The notes beneath the pieces were generated by a model that was not told where the DNA came from, did not search any database, and worked only from the letters and a program-made list of their open reading frames with translations. The position numbers and the translations under genes are program-made. This document shows positions 28,798 through 40,522 of a stretch of DNA of 64,000 nucleotides, in pieces. Position 1 is the first letter of the stretch. Every line of letters starts with the position of its first letter. Location of the stretch: positions 19,819,861 to 19,883,860 of the forward strand of contig OY992838.1 of the NCBI GenBank assembly GCA_963921425.1, written 5' to 3'. Source of the stretch: Dryas octopetala. Its lineage: Eukaryota > Streptophyta > Magnoliopsida > Rosales > Rosaceae.

Positions 28798-30159
28798 AAT
28801 AAAAAAAATCTCACCTTTGAAATTTGAAATGAGTGAGGATTATCCCACGTGGGAAGCTTCCAAAAGGTATTAAAGTCCTAAAAAAATAAAAATAAAAATA
28901 TTAGAGAAAAGAGATAAACAGATAAATAGATGGAGATAACTCATTTGAATTTAAACTAAAGTGATCATCAACGCTTTGAAATTTAAATTGGATTTTATCT
29001 ATCTCATCTGTGGCCTCTAGTGTGGCCTATAAAAGGGGCATTCAGGCTTTGAAAAAGAAAAAGGAGGAATCAAGTTAACAAAAGGCTGAACGAACAGAGA
29101 GAAAAGGAAGGCATTTCTTTTCAGAAATTCAAAGGTGCTGCAAAGAGTTTGTCTAAGGTATAACTCTTGTATGAGGATAAAAGATTTTCTCCTTGAAGGT
29201 TACAGTTTTTCCCATCAAATTTCTCAAAGCCTTCTTTCATTTTTGTCATTGATCTAATAGCAGCGAGCCTTTGGGTTAGGTGGTGCCCATGGGCACTATA
29301 AAGTCAATGCTAGTCTGCTATTTTCCGTAGTGGCCATGGTCACTACAATCCAAATCGGTGTCCACGCGACACCACAAATGACCAATCTAAAAGGTAGCCA
29401 TGAATTCTAAACGAATCTGTTGGGTTCTTCTTTGGATTCTAAGTGAATCCATTGGGATCTTCTTTGAATTCTAAGCGAATCCATTAAAAATATGTGGTCG
29501 AGTCATCATTGTCCCCCTTTGAAAATACACAAAAATGGGCAAGAGCCAAGAATCACCTGCAAAAGGAAAAATGGGGTCAAGCCGTGTAAAGATGTAAGCA
29601 AAAAATGGTTTCTCTCAACGGTGAAGTAAAAAAAAAAAGAAAAAGAAAAAGAACATTAACCTTTGGAGGGCGATTTGCAAAAGATAAATGGGCTTTGTTC
29701 TCGCCGCTAGAACAAACAAACAGTCAAGTTTATTAATTGAGCGAAACAATAAAGGCTTGCAAAGTGAAAGTGAGATGGATGTACCTATCTCTTTACTTTG
29801 GAAGACTGAACTTTGTTTCTGCACAGAACTGACACCTGGAAAGGAAAGGAAAAGAGTTAGCTCTTTGGTCTACAACAGGTCAAGAGGAATAAAAAATATA
29901 AAAAAAAAATATAAAAAAAAAAAAGGGACTTTGTAGCAAGGTGAAAGTGCAACATACAACAAAGCCATGTGATTACCTTTGAACTTTTTGACCACCCCTT
30001 GGACCGTTGGAAACTACTAGGCTGCTATGATATTTTTGTTGTAACAATTTGTTGAAAAGATAGTATATTGTATAAGACAAAATGGACATAAAAAGAAAAA
30101 TAGGAGTAATAAGAGAAAAGGGAAATATGGAAGGATTTGTCATTCGTACAGTAAGAAAA

Positions 30160-30320
30160 AAAGCTTGACTTTTCTTTGATTAATCAAAGTATGTCATGGA
30201 AGGAAAAGATCTTGCTTTACTCCAATTCCCCACGTGATAAGCCTAATGTTAGAAAGTTCATTGGATGTTGCAAAACTTGACTTTTCTTTGATTAATCAAA
30301 GCATGTCATGGATGTTGCAA
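30160..30320 (+). repeat. 113-bp-spaced direct repeat around TTGATTAATCAA
   Basis: CTTGACTTTTCTTTGATTAA followed by TCAAAG(T/C)ATGTCATGGA occurs at about 30163 and again at about 30276, just left of the GC-rich insertion. The core TTGATTAATCAA is palindromic. Confidence 0.7.
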
Positions 30321-30322
30321 AG

Positions 30323-31449
30323 TGTCACGGTCCGCACTTAGAGTTGTGCTTATGTGACATTAATATGAAGTACGGAGGGTCAAGTGGCAAGAGAATGACA
30401 TTCGTTTGGCGAAGAGTGGCCGGGTTGCGCGCGTTGAAGGGTAATTTTGTAATTTGGCTGTTTCGGGGTCTTCCGGTTGGAATTTGGGAAATCTAAAAAT
30501 ACCGGTAAATTCAAGAGGTCGAAACGAGTCCAACGCAACTAACAGTTTGTCATTCGGAGTTCGAATGAATTAATTATGGGCAATTATGACTCATCGCGCA
30601 AGTTGATGTTTCCTCATGCTTTGTGAAGAAAGGCATAAAATGCTCCTTAGGGGGAGACATGGTGTCAGGCTCTCCACCACCCCCGACGCCCACACCTAAG
30701 GAGCGTTAAGCGAGCTACTATAGGAACCTTTGGGGACCTAGGGGGCGGGCACATGACTTCCAGAAGGCGGTCATGTGTCTCCGTGAGAAAGGAGGTCCCA
30801 CGGACAGTACAAGCGAGCGGGAGTGCTTGTATTGCGCTGGGCGCGCGCACATGAGGCTACGAAGGGAATTCCTTTATGCCGCACCATATGCACAACACGC
30901 CAACTACATGTGAACTCCCGGAGACTTCATGGTGCACATTGGCCATGTAGTACTCAACGAGGGCATCGGCTTGGGTTCGGCCATGCACAATATATGATGT
31001 TAGCAAGCACGGGAGGGGCGACCCCATGCCAACGAGAGAATGCTAATGTGGGACATCAGAGAAGAGTTGCTTACTCGGGTGGCATGCTTACTAGTTGGCT
31101 TGCATGTTCAACTCGAGGAAAGGACTATGGGCGCGAGCTAGCCCTTAGTGCCATGACAGTTGAGATGTGGAAACAAAGTAAGACTCGACATGTGAGAATG
31201 GAAAGCCGGCGTCATAAGAACCTATCGATCGGGCGAGTGTCTTGGCTGAGAACCTTGGCACAAGGAAGCAATCGTATAATCGCTACGAGCGAGACTCGGG
31301 ATGAGTAGTTCTTGTTGGCAAACCTCAAGAAGGTAACGAATGGGTCTAAATCTTAAAAAGAGTAAAGAGAAAGGATGGCTGGCCTTGATTCAGAGGAATC
31401 TTGGCGCCGCACGGACAAATTCCGCTGCGTAAAAAGTGAGCCCGTGACA
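30323..31449. mobile_element. GC-rich solo LTR nested inside the long solo LTR
   Basis: 1127 bp, beginning TGTCACGGTCCG and ending GCCCGTGACA, so TG...CA with inverted ends TGTCACGG/CCGTGACA. The flanks are CAAAG (30318-30322) and CAAAA (31450-31454), a 5-bp target duplication with one mismatch. Its base composition is visibly more GC-rich than everything around it. The 161-codon open frame at 30823-31308 is unlike any protein I know and is probably a by-product of that composition. Confidence 0.65.
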
Positions 31450-32229
31450 CAAAACCTGCACAAAATAAGCAAAAGATAGTCCGCCCATGGTGAGTAAAAA
31501 AAAGGGATTTATATTCAATCAATGAATGAGTTCCTTACCTCAGAATCCCGCAGAGAAGATCTCGCACACACGCTAGCAAAATAAGTCGCTCTCTTTGTAC
31601 TGACTCGTCTCATCCCCAGCTCACAGGTTCTATTTGAAAGGAAGGATTTGTAGGTGTTGTGGGATAAAGATTCTCATTTCTTGCTTATCTGAGGAAGTCC
31701 CAATCCAAAAGAAACAATGATTCATGTACATCCTGATATGTTTCTAGCTGGCTTAAACAATGGGCTTTATGCCTTGGGAATTAGGATTAAGTTTAATGCT
31801 CTATGGAGGTTAGGTCCATGAAAAGGGTTACCCAAAACTTCTAGTTACGGGGAAACAACAAAATCTCTCAAAACTTAAAATTTCGGATAAATGGGTTATT
31901 AAAATCTTCCATTATTTTTTTGGCTCAGCCCAAAATCCTAAATCAAAGCCTCTGGGCCCGTCTCCCAAATTCTTGTTGCCCATTACAATGATATATCAAT
32001 TTAGAAATAATTGATGTCAAATATTGGTGGACACTTTCCTCCAATCCCAAATTCAAACTCTCAAATTGGTACAAAACCAATTCTCTCAATCGGTACAAAA
32101 CCGAAACCAAATCCAAACCCCAAATTCAAACTCTTAAATTGGTACAAAACCAAATTCTCAATTGGTACAAAACCAAATCTCTTAAATCCAAATCTCAAAA
32201 TGGCATAAAGCCAGTCAAGTCAAATTCTT

Positions 32230-32662
32230 TGTGAACTACGTCCGGTTTGATCCCACAATGGGTACGTAGGCAATGTGGATTAAATTTGCCTACAACTGCG
32301 GTCAAATCAAATTACTTTTACGCCAAATTTCTCTGAAATTAATTCTCATACAAAGTTATCGAATTAATTTCGCAATTTCTCAAATTTCATTTTTAATGAA
32401 CTACATTCGGTTTGATCCTGTCATGGGTATGTAGGCAACCTACTAAAATTTAGGTGCAACCGCAGCCAATCAAATACATCCAAATTTCCCAGAAATTTGT
32501 CTCACACACAAAGTCTCTGAGTTAATTTCTCAAGTCAAATCTAAGGTCTCTAAACCCTACCCAAATTACACAAATCTTTTAAGTGGGTCATCCACCCATT
32601 TAAATCCTAAAACCTTGAAACTACATGTGGTTTGATCCTGCAATGGGTACGTAGGCAACCTA
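32230..32662 (+). repeat. Three dispersed copies of a GGTACGTAGGCAA-type motif
   Basis: A block of the form GGTTTGATCC(C/T)...GGGTA(C/T)GTAGGCAA recurs at about 32242, 32409 and 32632. Each copy follows an ACTAC(G/A)T word, and segments rich in AATTTC lie between. The repeats lie in the downstream part of the long solo LTR. Confidence 0.75.
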
Positions 32663-32929
32663 AAATATGGGTGCAACTGCAATCATAAATAAAATCCATT
32701 TCAATGGGTCTTTCACCTATTGAAAATCCAAATACTTGCAAGATGGTCCGTTGGTTTCATTATATTTGGAATCAAAGGGTATTACCTTGAGTCAATGGAC
32801 TGTAATTAAGAGATGTACTCCATCTTGAATGGGTCGTATCCAAAATAATAAAACCATCATTCCATAAATGAATTTGGGTGAAATTATGTTAGGTAATATT
32901 TATTATTTATTTACAAATTTTGTTCAACA

Positions 32930-33542
32930 CTAATGTACTTTGTGTTCTCTCGTTTCACTTAAATTTCATCTCCATCAGTAAGCTTGTTTCTAATTCCCAT
33001 TATCTAGCCACTTTCACTCATAATACTTGTGGGATTCAGGACCAACACTCGAGGAAGATGATTGAGACAAGCACTGAACGAGGAGGCCTGTATTACCTTG
33101 ATGTCTCAAAGGGGGCCCTTGTCACTCTGCGACTGCAGTCAATGCATCTTCTTCTCATTTTTGGCATCAATGTCTAGGGCATCTCTCTAATAAAGTTTTG
33201 CAACTCCTTTTAGATTCTGTCAAAAACATTGAATGTAGTGATGTTAATTGTTTAATCTGTCCCTTAGCAAAGCAAACTCGTTCTAAGTTTCCTTTAAGTT
33301 CCATCACTAGTACTTAAGCTTTTGAATTAATTCATGTGGACATATGGGGTGGTTATCATGTTAAGTCTATTTTTAGAGCTCAACATTTCCTCACTATTGT
33401 CGATGACTATACTCGATGCACTTGAGTATATCTTATGCATCATAAATCAGACACACAACGTTTTCTTACTTCCTTTATTAACCTTGTTGAAACACAATTC
33501 TCATCTAAGGTTAAAATTGTTCGAAGTGATAATGGTCTTGAG
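32930..33542 (+). pseudogene. Copia integrase N-terminal part (between the two insertions)
   Basis: Encodes the pre-integrase region (HLNFISISKLVSNSH, then ERGGLYYLDVSKG), a histidine/cysteine zinc region and the start of the integrase core (VDDYTR, then KIVRSDNGLE). Several stops and frame changes are present. Coding is cut by the hAT insertion immediately after the SDNG motif. Confidence 0.85.
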
Positions 33543-34871
33543 TAGGGCTGGGATTTTATGCCGAATTACCGAAATTTACCGACAGTCGACCGCAAATTGC
33601 ACCGACAATTACCAAAAATTGAGGTAACCGATACCGCCATTTCGGTATTAGTTCCAAACCGTCTATTTTGGTAACGGTATCGGCTTACGGAATACAATAC
33701 CGGCGGTATACCGATACCGAATCCCAATTTAAAAAAAAAAAAATAAAAAAATCAGTTTTATACATTTATTTGATTATTTTTATACCGATAAAGATTTTTT
33801 TTTTTGGTTTCACTCTCGAAGTCTCTGTCTCTCTCTCACTCTCGAAGTCTCCTTGTGCGATCCCAAATTCCCAACCACTACAACATCTCGCCATCTCCAG
33901 TGACCACCACTACAGCATCTCCGACCACCACTACCACCATCTTAGACCCCAAACACGACCCACCACCACCTTAAACCACCAGTTCACCCACCGTCGCCTC
34001 TTCTCTCCCTTTCTCTCTTTGTCTGACGACTCTCACCAATCACCACCTCTCTCTCTGTCTAACCAGTAACCATTGTCGCCTCTCTCTCTATCTAACCACC
34101 GTCGTTACTCGTCGCCTCTCTCTCTCTGTCTCACGGCCCAATCACCCACGCCACGCCAATCAGAAGGTAATTTCTCAATTAGGGTTTCGAATTGGGGTTT
34201 TTTGGGTTTCAATTTATTGGGGTTTAAATTTAGGGTTTCAAAGTTTCAATTTATATTTTGTTTGTTAGGAATTCATTAGGGTTTCAATTTAGGGTTTCGA
34301 ATTAGGATAATTTCTCAATTAGGGTTTTAAAATTAGGGATTAATTAAGGGTTTTGGGTTAGGGTTTGTAATCTGCATATATAAATGGCTTGAAATATAAT
34401 TGATCTTCATGGTTTCCTTGCAAGGTTGAAGCTTCGTGTTGCTTAGTGCTTAGTGCTTAGTGCTTAGTGCTTAGTTGCTTACTGTTAAGAGATTGAGAGT
34501 GAAGCTGGCTGGTGGCAACGATCAGGTATATGGATTTCAATATTTCATGGCTTAGTAACTTAGTTTGGCTTAGTTGACATAAATTGGGTTTGATTTTGAA
34601 TAAATTGAAGTAATGGGATTGTGTAATGTGAATATGTGATTTTGATTTTGGGGTTAAGGGTTTGTGCTGCTTGTTAATTGTGCTTTGATTTTGGGATTGT
34701 GTAATGTGAATATGTGATTGTTAATTGTGCTTTGTGCTTGCTGAAATGTTAGTATTAGTATGACATATTGACTAATTGACATGTATTAGTGTATTAGATT
34801 ACAAGGTTGTATGATTTGCATTTTGCAAGGTTGCATTTTTCCACCTAAGATTTGTGTCTCTGTTTTAGGAT

Positions 34872-37215
34872 ATGATGGATTCCTCTAGCCAATCAAATAC
34901 ACTAGGTGCCTCATTAGGGTCTGTACCACAATCCCAAACACAAACACAACCTTCACCCCAAACACAACCTTCACCACAAACACAATCTCAACCCCAAACA
35001 GTCGCTGAAGTGGGAGGAAAGAGGAAAAAGGGTAGTTCTATTGTGTGGGAACACTGCAAGAAAATCCAAAAAACAGATGATAAGGGGGTAAAGCATACCA
35101 TGGGGGTTTGCAACTATTGCCAAAAGGAGGTACCTGCTGATTCTAGGAAGAATGGGACCACTGGGTTGAGAAGTCACCTAGATAGATGCAAGCTTAGTCA
35201 TTTTTATGATAAGGGGGATCCTACTCAACCTTTATTGACAAATGAGACAATTGGTGCTCCTTTGGTTCCTTGGTCCTTTAACCAACAAAGACATGAACAA
35301 ATGCTTGTGCAATACATCATTATTGATGAGCAGCCCTTTAGGACAGTTGAGGGAAAAGGGTGGAGAGCCTTCATCAAAGATCTTCAACCTAGGTTCAAGA
35401 TTCCCGATAGGAAGAAGGTGGCTGCCCTAGTGTGGGATTTGTTCTTAGTGGAAAGGGCTAAGATATTAAGTGTGATAGGTGACCAAAGGGTAAGTATCAC
35501 AACCGATACTTTGACCTCGATCCAAAACATCAATTATATGGTAGTCACTGCCCATTTCTTGGACAGTGACTGGAATTTGCATAAAAGGATCATTAATTTC
35601 ACTAAGATCACAAGTCACAAGGGGGAAGATATAGGGAGGTGTCTTGAGGGGTGTTTGAACAGTTGGGGGATAAAAAAGGTGTTTAGCATTACAGTGGATA
35701 ATGCTAAGACAAATGATGGGGCTGTTGAGTACATGGCCAAAAGGTTCAAGGCATTAAAAACTTTAATGCTTGATGGCAAGTACTTGCATATGAGGTGTGC
35801 TTGTCACATCTTGAATTTAATTGTGAAGGATGGGTTGAAGGAGCTTTATAGCTCAATTGAGGGGATAAGGAATTGTGTGAAGTACATTCACTCATCCCCA
35901 GCTAGGTTAGACAAGTTTAGGCAATTTGCCATCTTAGAGTGCATGGACAAGATGGCAAATGTGCCTATGGATGTTTCTACAAGGTGGAATGCCACTTATA
36001 AGATGCTTGACAGTGCATTCAAGTATAGGATGGTGTTCAAAAGGATGGGGGATGAATCGGCTCCTTTTGTGAGTTATTTTAATGAGTATGAAAATGATGC
36101 ATCAAGAAACCTAGTTAAGAGAGTGGGGCCCCCGGGAGATGAGGATTGGGACAAGGCAAAAGCCTATGTGCATTTTCTTAAAAGATTTTATCAAACAACA
36201 TTGAAACTTAGTGCCACCAAGACTTGTACTTCACCCATAATTTGGCAACAAATGGTTGGGTTACAAAGTGAGATACTGAAAAAAGTGAGTGATGTAAGAG
36301 ATCCTACATTGCAAAGGGTGGCTTCTTCGATGATGGCCAAATTTGACAAGTATTGGGGGAGTTTTGAGATAATAAACAAGCTTGTATTTGTAGCTGAAGC
36401 ACTAGACCCTAGACTTAAATTTGAAATGATTAAAATATCCTTCTCCAATATTGGAGCCGATCCATCTAGGGTTGAAGAAGTTGTGGGTGAGGTTAAACAA
36501 TGCTTGCTTGCTTTGTATAATGAGTATAAAGGGAGTGGAACCAATGAGAGTGAAGCTGCCCGATATGTAGGGGGTCGGGTAAGGATTGAGATGGCTGATG
36601 ATGATGTAGAAGAAGATCTAGGAGCCGAAATGGGGAGAGTCCTTATACAACAAAGGGTTGAGCAACGACTTGTGGAAGTATCCAATGAAGTGGATAAATA
36701 CTTGTTGGATCCTTTTGAGAATGCAACACCGGCTGATTTCAACATCTTGAATTGGTGGAAAGTGAATGCAACAAGATATCCAATCCTTGCAAAGATTGCC
36801 AAGGATATCTTTGCAATTCCAAGTTCTACCGTTGCTAGTGAGAATGCTTTTAGCCTAGGAGGGAGGATTGTTGATCCTTTTAGAGCGTCATTGACTCCAA
36901 AAATGGTAGAGGCATTAGTGTGTACTAATGATTGGCTTAGAGCCGAAGAATTTAGCTTCTACAAGGAACCAATGGACGAAGAGGTTGAATTTTATATGGA
37001 TCTTGAAGAAATAGAAGCAAGTAAGATTTTGGTGTTTCAAATTTCAATACAATTTAAATTATATTGATTGTTCTGTTCTGTGTCTAAGTTTGTAATTTAT
37101 TTTACATGCAGCCTCCACTTTGATTCAAGGAAGTGCAAGTGCAAGTGCAAGTGCAAGTGCAAGTGCAAGTGGACCCAGTGCAAGTGCCATGCCTCCTCCT
37201 TCTACTACTACATGA
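34872..37215 (+). CDS. hAT transposase with BED zinc finger (RICESLEEPER-like)
   Basis: Two exons, 34872-37020 and 37112-37215, give 750 residues. The BED zinc finger has CNYC and the HLDRC pair (about residues 77-105). The catalytic core shows ITTDTLTS (first Asp), SITVDNAKTND (second Asp) and the CACHILNLIV motif. The C-terminal hAT dimerisation domain is complete (FAIPSSTVASENAFSLGGRI, about 650-670), including the conserved Glu. Exon 2 adds a low-complexity Ser-Ala tail and then ends SGPSASAMPPPSTTT. The usual Trp of the DxWTS motif is Leu here. The protein would cut and rejoin the element ends in the nucleus. The length is in the normal range and the frame is open throughout, so this may be an active source. 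Confidence 0.93.
37131..37171 (+). repeat. (GTGCAA)n hexanucleotide repeat in transposase exon 2
   Basis: About six or seven perfect GTGCAA units encode alternating Ser-Ala near the C-terminus of the hAT transposase. Six-base units keep the frame when the copy number changes. Confidence 0.9.
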
Positions 37216-37924
37216 TTAAATCTGAGGTACTTGCTGGCTGCCTGGTTTGATTATTTCTGTTTGCAAGTTGTTACTAAGTTACTTGGTTTGGTTTTGAACT
37301 TCAATGTGCAGGCCAAGATGGGCTTGATTTCTGCTGCCTTCCATCTGCCATTTTCCAGCTGCAGAGGTTGATTTCTGATGGTTGTTTCATTTGTATAATT
37401 TAAGTTTTAAACTTAAGTTTGTAATTTGTAATTTGCAAGGTTGTAACTTAAGGTTGATTTCTAATGGCTGTTTCATTTGTATGATTTCTGATGCCATTTT
37501 CCTCCTTCTAATTTGTTAATTGTTCACAGGTTAAGTGTATGTGTGTGAGAAACTTGGATTTGTTTAGGTATTGATATGGAATTATGGATGACATATTGAT
37601 ATGTGATTTTGAATATTTGTTTAGGTATTGGTATTGTATATTGTATATTTGTATGGAATTATGGATGACATATTTGTAGAACATATTGCTGCCTTCCATC
37701 TGGCCATTTTGAATCCATATTTTATTTTGGTTGAACAGCATTTTAGGCTTCAAATTGCAGAACAATTCAGGTGTTCGGTATTACCAATACCGCCCGATGC
37801 CGCAAAACACCGTACCGCATTCTAGCGGTACGGTATCGGAGCCGAAATACAAGGATTCCGACCTCCTTCGGCCGGCATGCGGTATTAAAGGTTCGGTACG
37901 GTTCCCGTACCGAACCCACCCCTA

Positions 37925-40310
37925 GTCCTGAGTTTACTCTTTCCAATTTTTATTCCATTAAAAGCATTGTTTATCAAACAAGTTGTGTCGCCACTCCCCA
38001 ACAAAATGGAGTGGCTGAGCGAAAACACCTCTATTTCTTAAATGTTGCACGAGCTTTGCTTTTCCAAGCTAACCTTCTTAAGCGGTTTTGGGGCGAAGCC
38101 ATTCTCACTGCCACTTTCTCATCAATCGAATGTCTACACCACTTTTACAAGGTAAATCACCCTATGAACTTTTTTTCCACGTACAACTCACATACACCCA
38201 TTTGAAGGTTTTTGGTTGCTTATGTTTTTCTTCCACGCATGATAAGTGACCCTCCAAATTTGATGCTAGAGCAACCCGGTGTGTCTTTATTGGCTATCCA
38301 TATGGTCAAAAGGGTTATCGTTTGTACGATATTTCTCAAAACAAAATCTTTACTTCTCATGATGTGCTCTTCTATGAAAATATATTTCCATATTCCATTA
38401 CTTCCGCTATTGAAACTCTTCTAGTCATTCAAAACTTCACTACTTAATCTGCCATGCATGATGATGAGATCATCTCTTCACCCATGGCTAATTGGTTGAT
38501 ACACCACCACTATCTGATACACAATTATCTGATGCATCACCAACATCTAACACTTCTCTTGCAGTGGCACCACCAGAACAACGACTTTCACGTGTCACCC
38601 AAGTTCTCGTGCACCTTTGGGACTTCCAGGTTACAGGCCCTCTTCCTTCATGTGGTCAACCCTCTTCATCAACCTCGGTTTTGGTTGGACACACAGGTAC
38701 CTTTCACCCTTTGTCCAAATTTCTTTCTTATCATAAGTTGTCTGCTTTCCACCATGCTTTCACCTCCTCAGTTTCTATGGTTGTAGAACCATGTTCCTAT
38801 TCTCAGGTTGTCACAGATCTTAAATGGCATCTTGCCATGCAGAATGAGCTCGCTGCTCTTGAGGCAAATCATACTTGGTCTCTTCAATCTTTGCCTCCCA
38901 GTAAAAAACTCATCGGCTACAAATGGGTTTATAAAATCAAGCTCAAACCCGATGGTACCATTGAGCGATACAAAGCCCGGTTAATGGCAAAAGACTATAG
39001 TCAAATTGAAGGGCTTGTCTATCGAGAAACGTTTGCACCGGTTGCAAAATTGGTGACTGTACGTCTCTTTCTTGTAGTGGCAGCCACTCAAAATTGGCAT
39101 CTCTATCAATTAGATGTCAACAATGCCTTCACGGTAATCTTGATGAGGATGTCTACATGTCTCTGCCCCTAGGTTCGGGCGAAAGGGGGAGACAAGAGTG
39201 TGCAAACTTCATAAGTCTTTATATGGGCTTAAGCAAGCAAGTCGACAATGGTTTCTCAAGCTCTTAAATTAGCTGGATATACACAATCCAAGGATGATTA
39301 TTCATTATTCGTCGGATCCCAAGGTACTAAATTTACTGCACTTCTCATATATGTGGATGATGTGATCCTAGCAGGCAACGATTTACAAGAGATCAAAACT
39401 CTCAAGAAATTCTTAAATCAGCGATTCAAATTAAAGGACCTTGGGCAGTTAAAATATTTCTTGGGTATAGAGGTCGCTCAATGAACCAAAGAAATTGCAT
39501 TATCACAAAGAAAGTATGCATTGGAAATTCTTGAAGATTCTGGGTACCTTGGTGCAAAACCAGCTGCTTTTCCTATAGAGCAAAATTTGACGCTGTGTAA
39601 AACTGAGGGAGATGAAATTGAAGATCATTCTTCTTATAGAAGACTTGTTGGACGCTTAATATATCTGACTATCACTAGACCAGACCTAGTTTATGCGGTT
39701 CACATCTTAAGTCAGTATATGGATAAGCCTAGATTGCCACATCTGGAAGCAGCCCATAGAGTCTTGAGATATTTTAAAGCTACACCAGGCCAAGGCATCT
39801 TTCTTTCAGCCTCGAGTTCAATCCAACTCAGTGCTTTCTGTGATTCTGATTGGGCCCATTGCAAAGAAACTCGAAGATCTGTTACAGGATATTATATCTT
39901 GCTTTGCCAATCACCTGTTTCCTGGAAAACCAAAAAGAAAAATACTGCGGCTCCATCATCTGCAGAAGCCGATTATCGATCTATGGCCACAACATGTTGT
40001 GAAGTTACTTGATTCAGGTATATTCTAAATGATTTGAGCATAGGGCATGCACATCCTGTCAATTATTCTATAATGATCAAGCAGCACTTCACATTGCCTC
40101 CAACTCAGTTTTTCATTAACGAACTAAAAAAATTGAAATAGATTGCCATTTAGTTTGTGAGAAAATACAAGAAGGCTTGATCAAGACCTCTCACATATCA
40201 ACACATGCTCAGCCAGCTGATTTCTTCACAAAGGCATTGAGTCTTACACAGTTCCAGACTTTACTTAGCAAGTTGGGTGTCATCAATATCCACTCCAACT
40301 TGAGGGGGAG
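37925..40310 (+). pseudogene. Copia integrase C-part, reverse transcriptase and RNase H (decayed)
   Basis: Coding resumes after the hAT with FTLSNFYSIKS and TPQQNGVAERKH (integrase). Reverse transcriptase follows at 38492-39484 (KWVYKIKLKPDGTIERYKAR, LIYVDDVILAGND) and RNase H at 39521-40012 (CDSDWAHCKETRRSVTGYY). It needs at least four frame changes or stop readthroughs, for example near 38210, 39170, 39245 and 39483, so it is dead. The polypurine tract and 3' LTR follow directly. Confidence 0.9.
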
Positions 40311-40522
40311 TGCTAAGGAAAGTAAAGTTAAATAACATATATTAAGGAGATTCTTATTAATTGTATATATAGTCAACTGTATTTATTTCGTTCCTTTGTT
40401 AGCCATGAAATTCAGTTAGTATAGACAAACTTGTAGGATCTAAATTACTTACTTATAAAGCTGATGTACAAACGTCAATATGAATATATCAAAATTCATA
40501 CAAATTCTGCAACTTTCTCACA
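40311..40522 (+). repeat. 3' LTR of the split copia element
   Basis: 212 bp, TGCTAAGGAAAG...TTTCTCACA, matching the 5' LTR at 27133-27336 with scattered substitutions and a small insertion near its middle. Confidence 0.9.

Larger units (their letters stand above)
28792..32929 (+). mobile_element. Long solo LTR inserted in the copia element
   Basis: The block begins TGTTGAAATAAAA and ends GTTCAACA. It is flanked by the 5-bp duplication CTAAT (28787-28791 and 32930-32934). Joining across it restores the copia coding context (ILTN before, VLCVLSFHLN after). I found no second copy of its ends and no polyprotein, so it reads as a solo LTR of about 3.0 kb once the inner 1.1-kb insertion is removed. 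A TATA box, CTATAAAAGG, lies near 29021, which suggests plus orientation. The GTACGTAGGCAA repeats near its right end recall long Ty3/Gypsy Tat/Ogre-type LTRs; that assignment is inference. Confidence 0.82.
33543..37924 (+). mobile_element. hAT DNA transposon, potentially autonomous
   Basis: A 4382-bp element with termini TAGGGCTGGG and CCCACCCCTA. It is flanked by GTCTTGAG (33535-33542) and GTCCTGAG (37925-37932), an 8-bp duplication with one mismatch. Both subterminal regions (33555-33720 and 37770-37920) are crowded with CGGTA/TACCG words in both orientations, typical of hAT transposase-binding repeats. It carries one transposase gene with no stops or frameshifts. The insertion splits the copia integrase; the integrase text continues exactly on the other side. 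Confidence 0.93.
27133..40522 (+). mobile_element. Ty1/copia retrotransposon, full frame but split by two later insertions
   Basis: The 5' LTR (27133-27336) and 3' LTR (40311-40522) are clearly related. Both are bounded by the same 5-bp duplication GCTTC (27128-27132 and 40523-40527). The primer-binding site TGGTATCAGAGC (27337-27348) fits initiator tRNA-Met, and the polypurine tract TGAGGGGGAG (40301-40310) precedes the 3' LTR. Removing the inner insertions (28792-32929 and 33543-37924, each plus one target copy) leaves about 4.9 kb, normal for copia. The LTRs differ by many substitutions and small indels, so the insertion is old. Confidence 0.95.

Noticed and set aside
30823..31308. A 161-codon open frame as a protein gene
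   Set aside because: It lies inside a GC-rich LTR-like block, shows no domain or splice context, and its length is explained by base composition.
32232..32660. A CRISPR-like array from three regularly recurring motifs
   Set aside because: Spacing is irregular, the copies are degenerate, and the setting is a plant LTR.
28792..32929. A complete LTR retrotransposon with two LTRs
   Set aside because: The right end does not repeat the left end and no second TGTTGAAATAAAA start was found, so a solo LTR is the simpler reading.
35242..36802. Additional open frames overlapping the hAT transposase on both strands
   Set aside because: They are shadows of the real transposase frame and have no domain signal.
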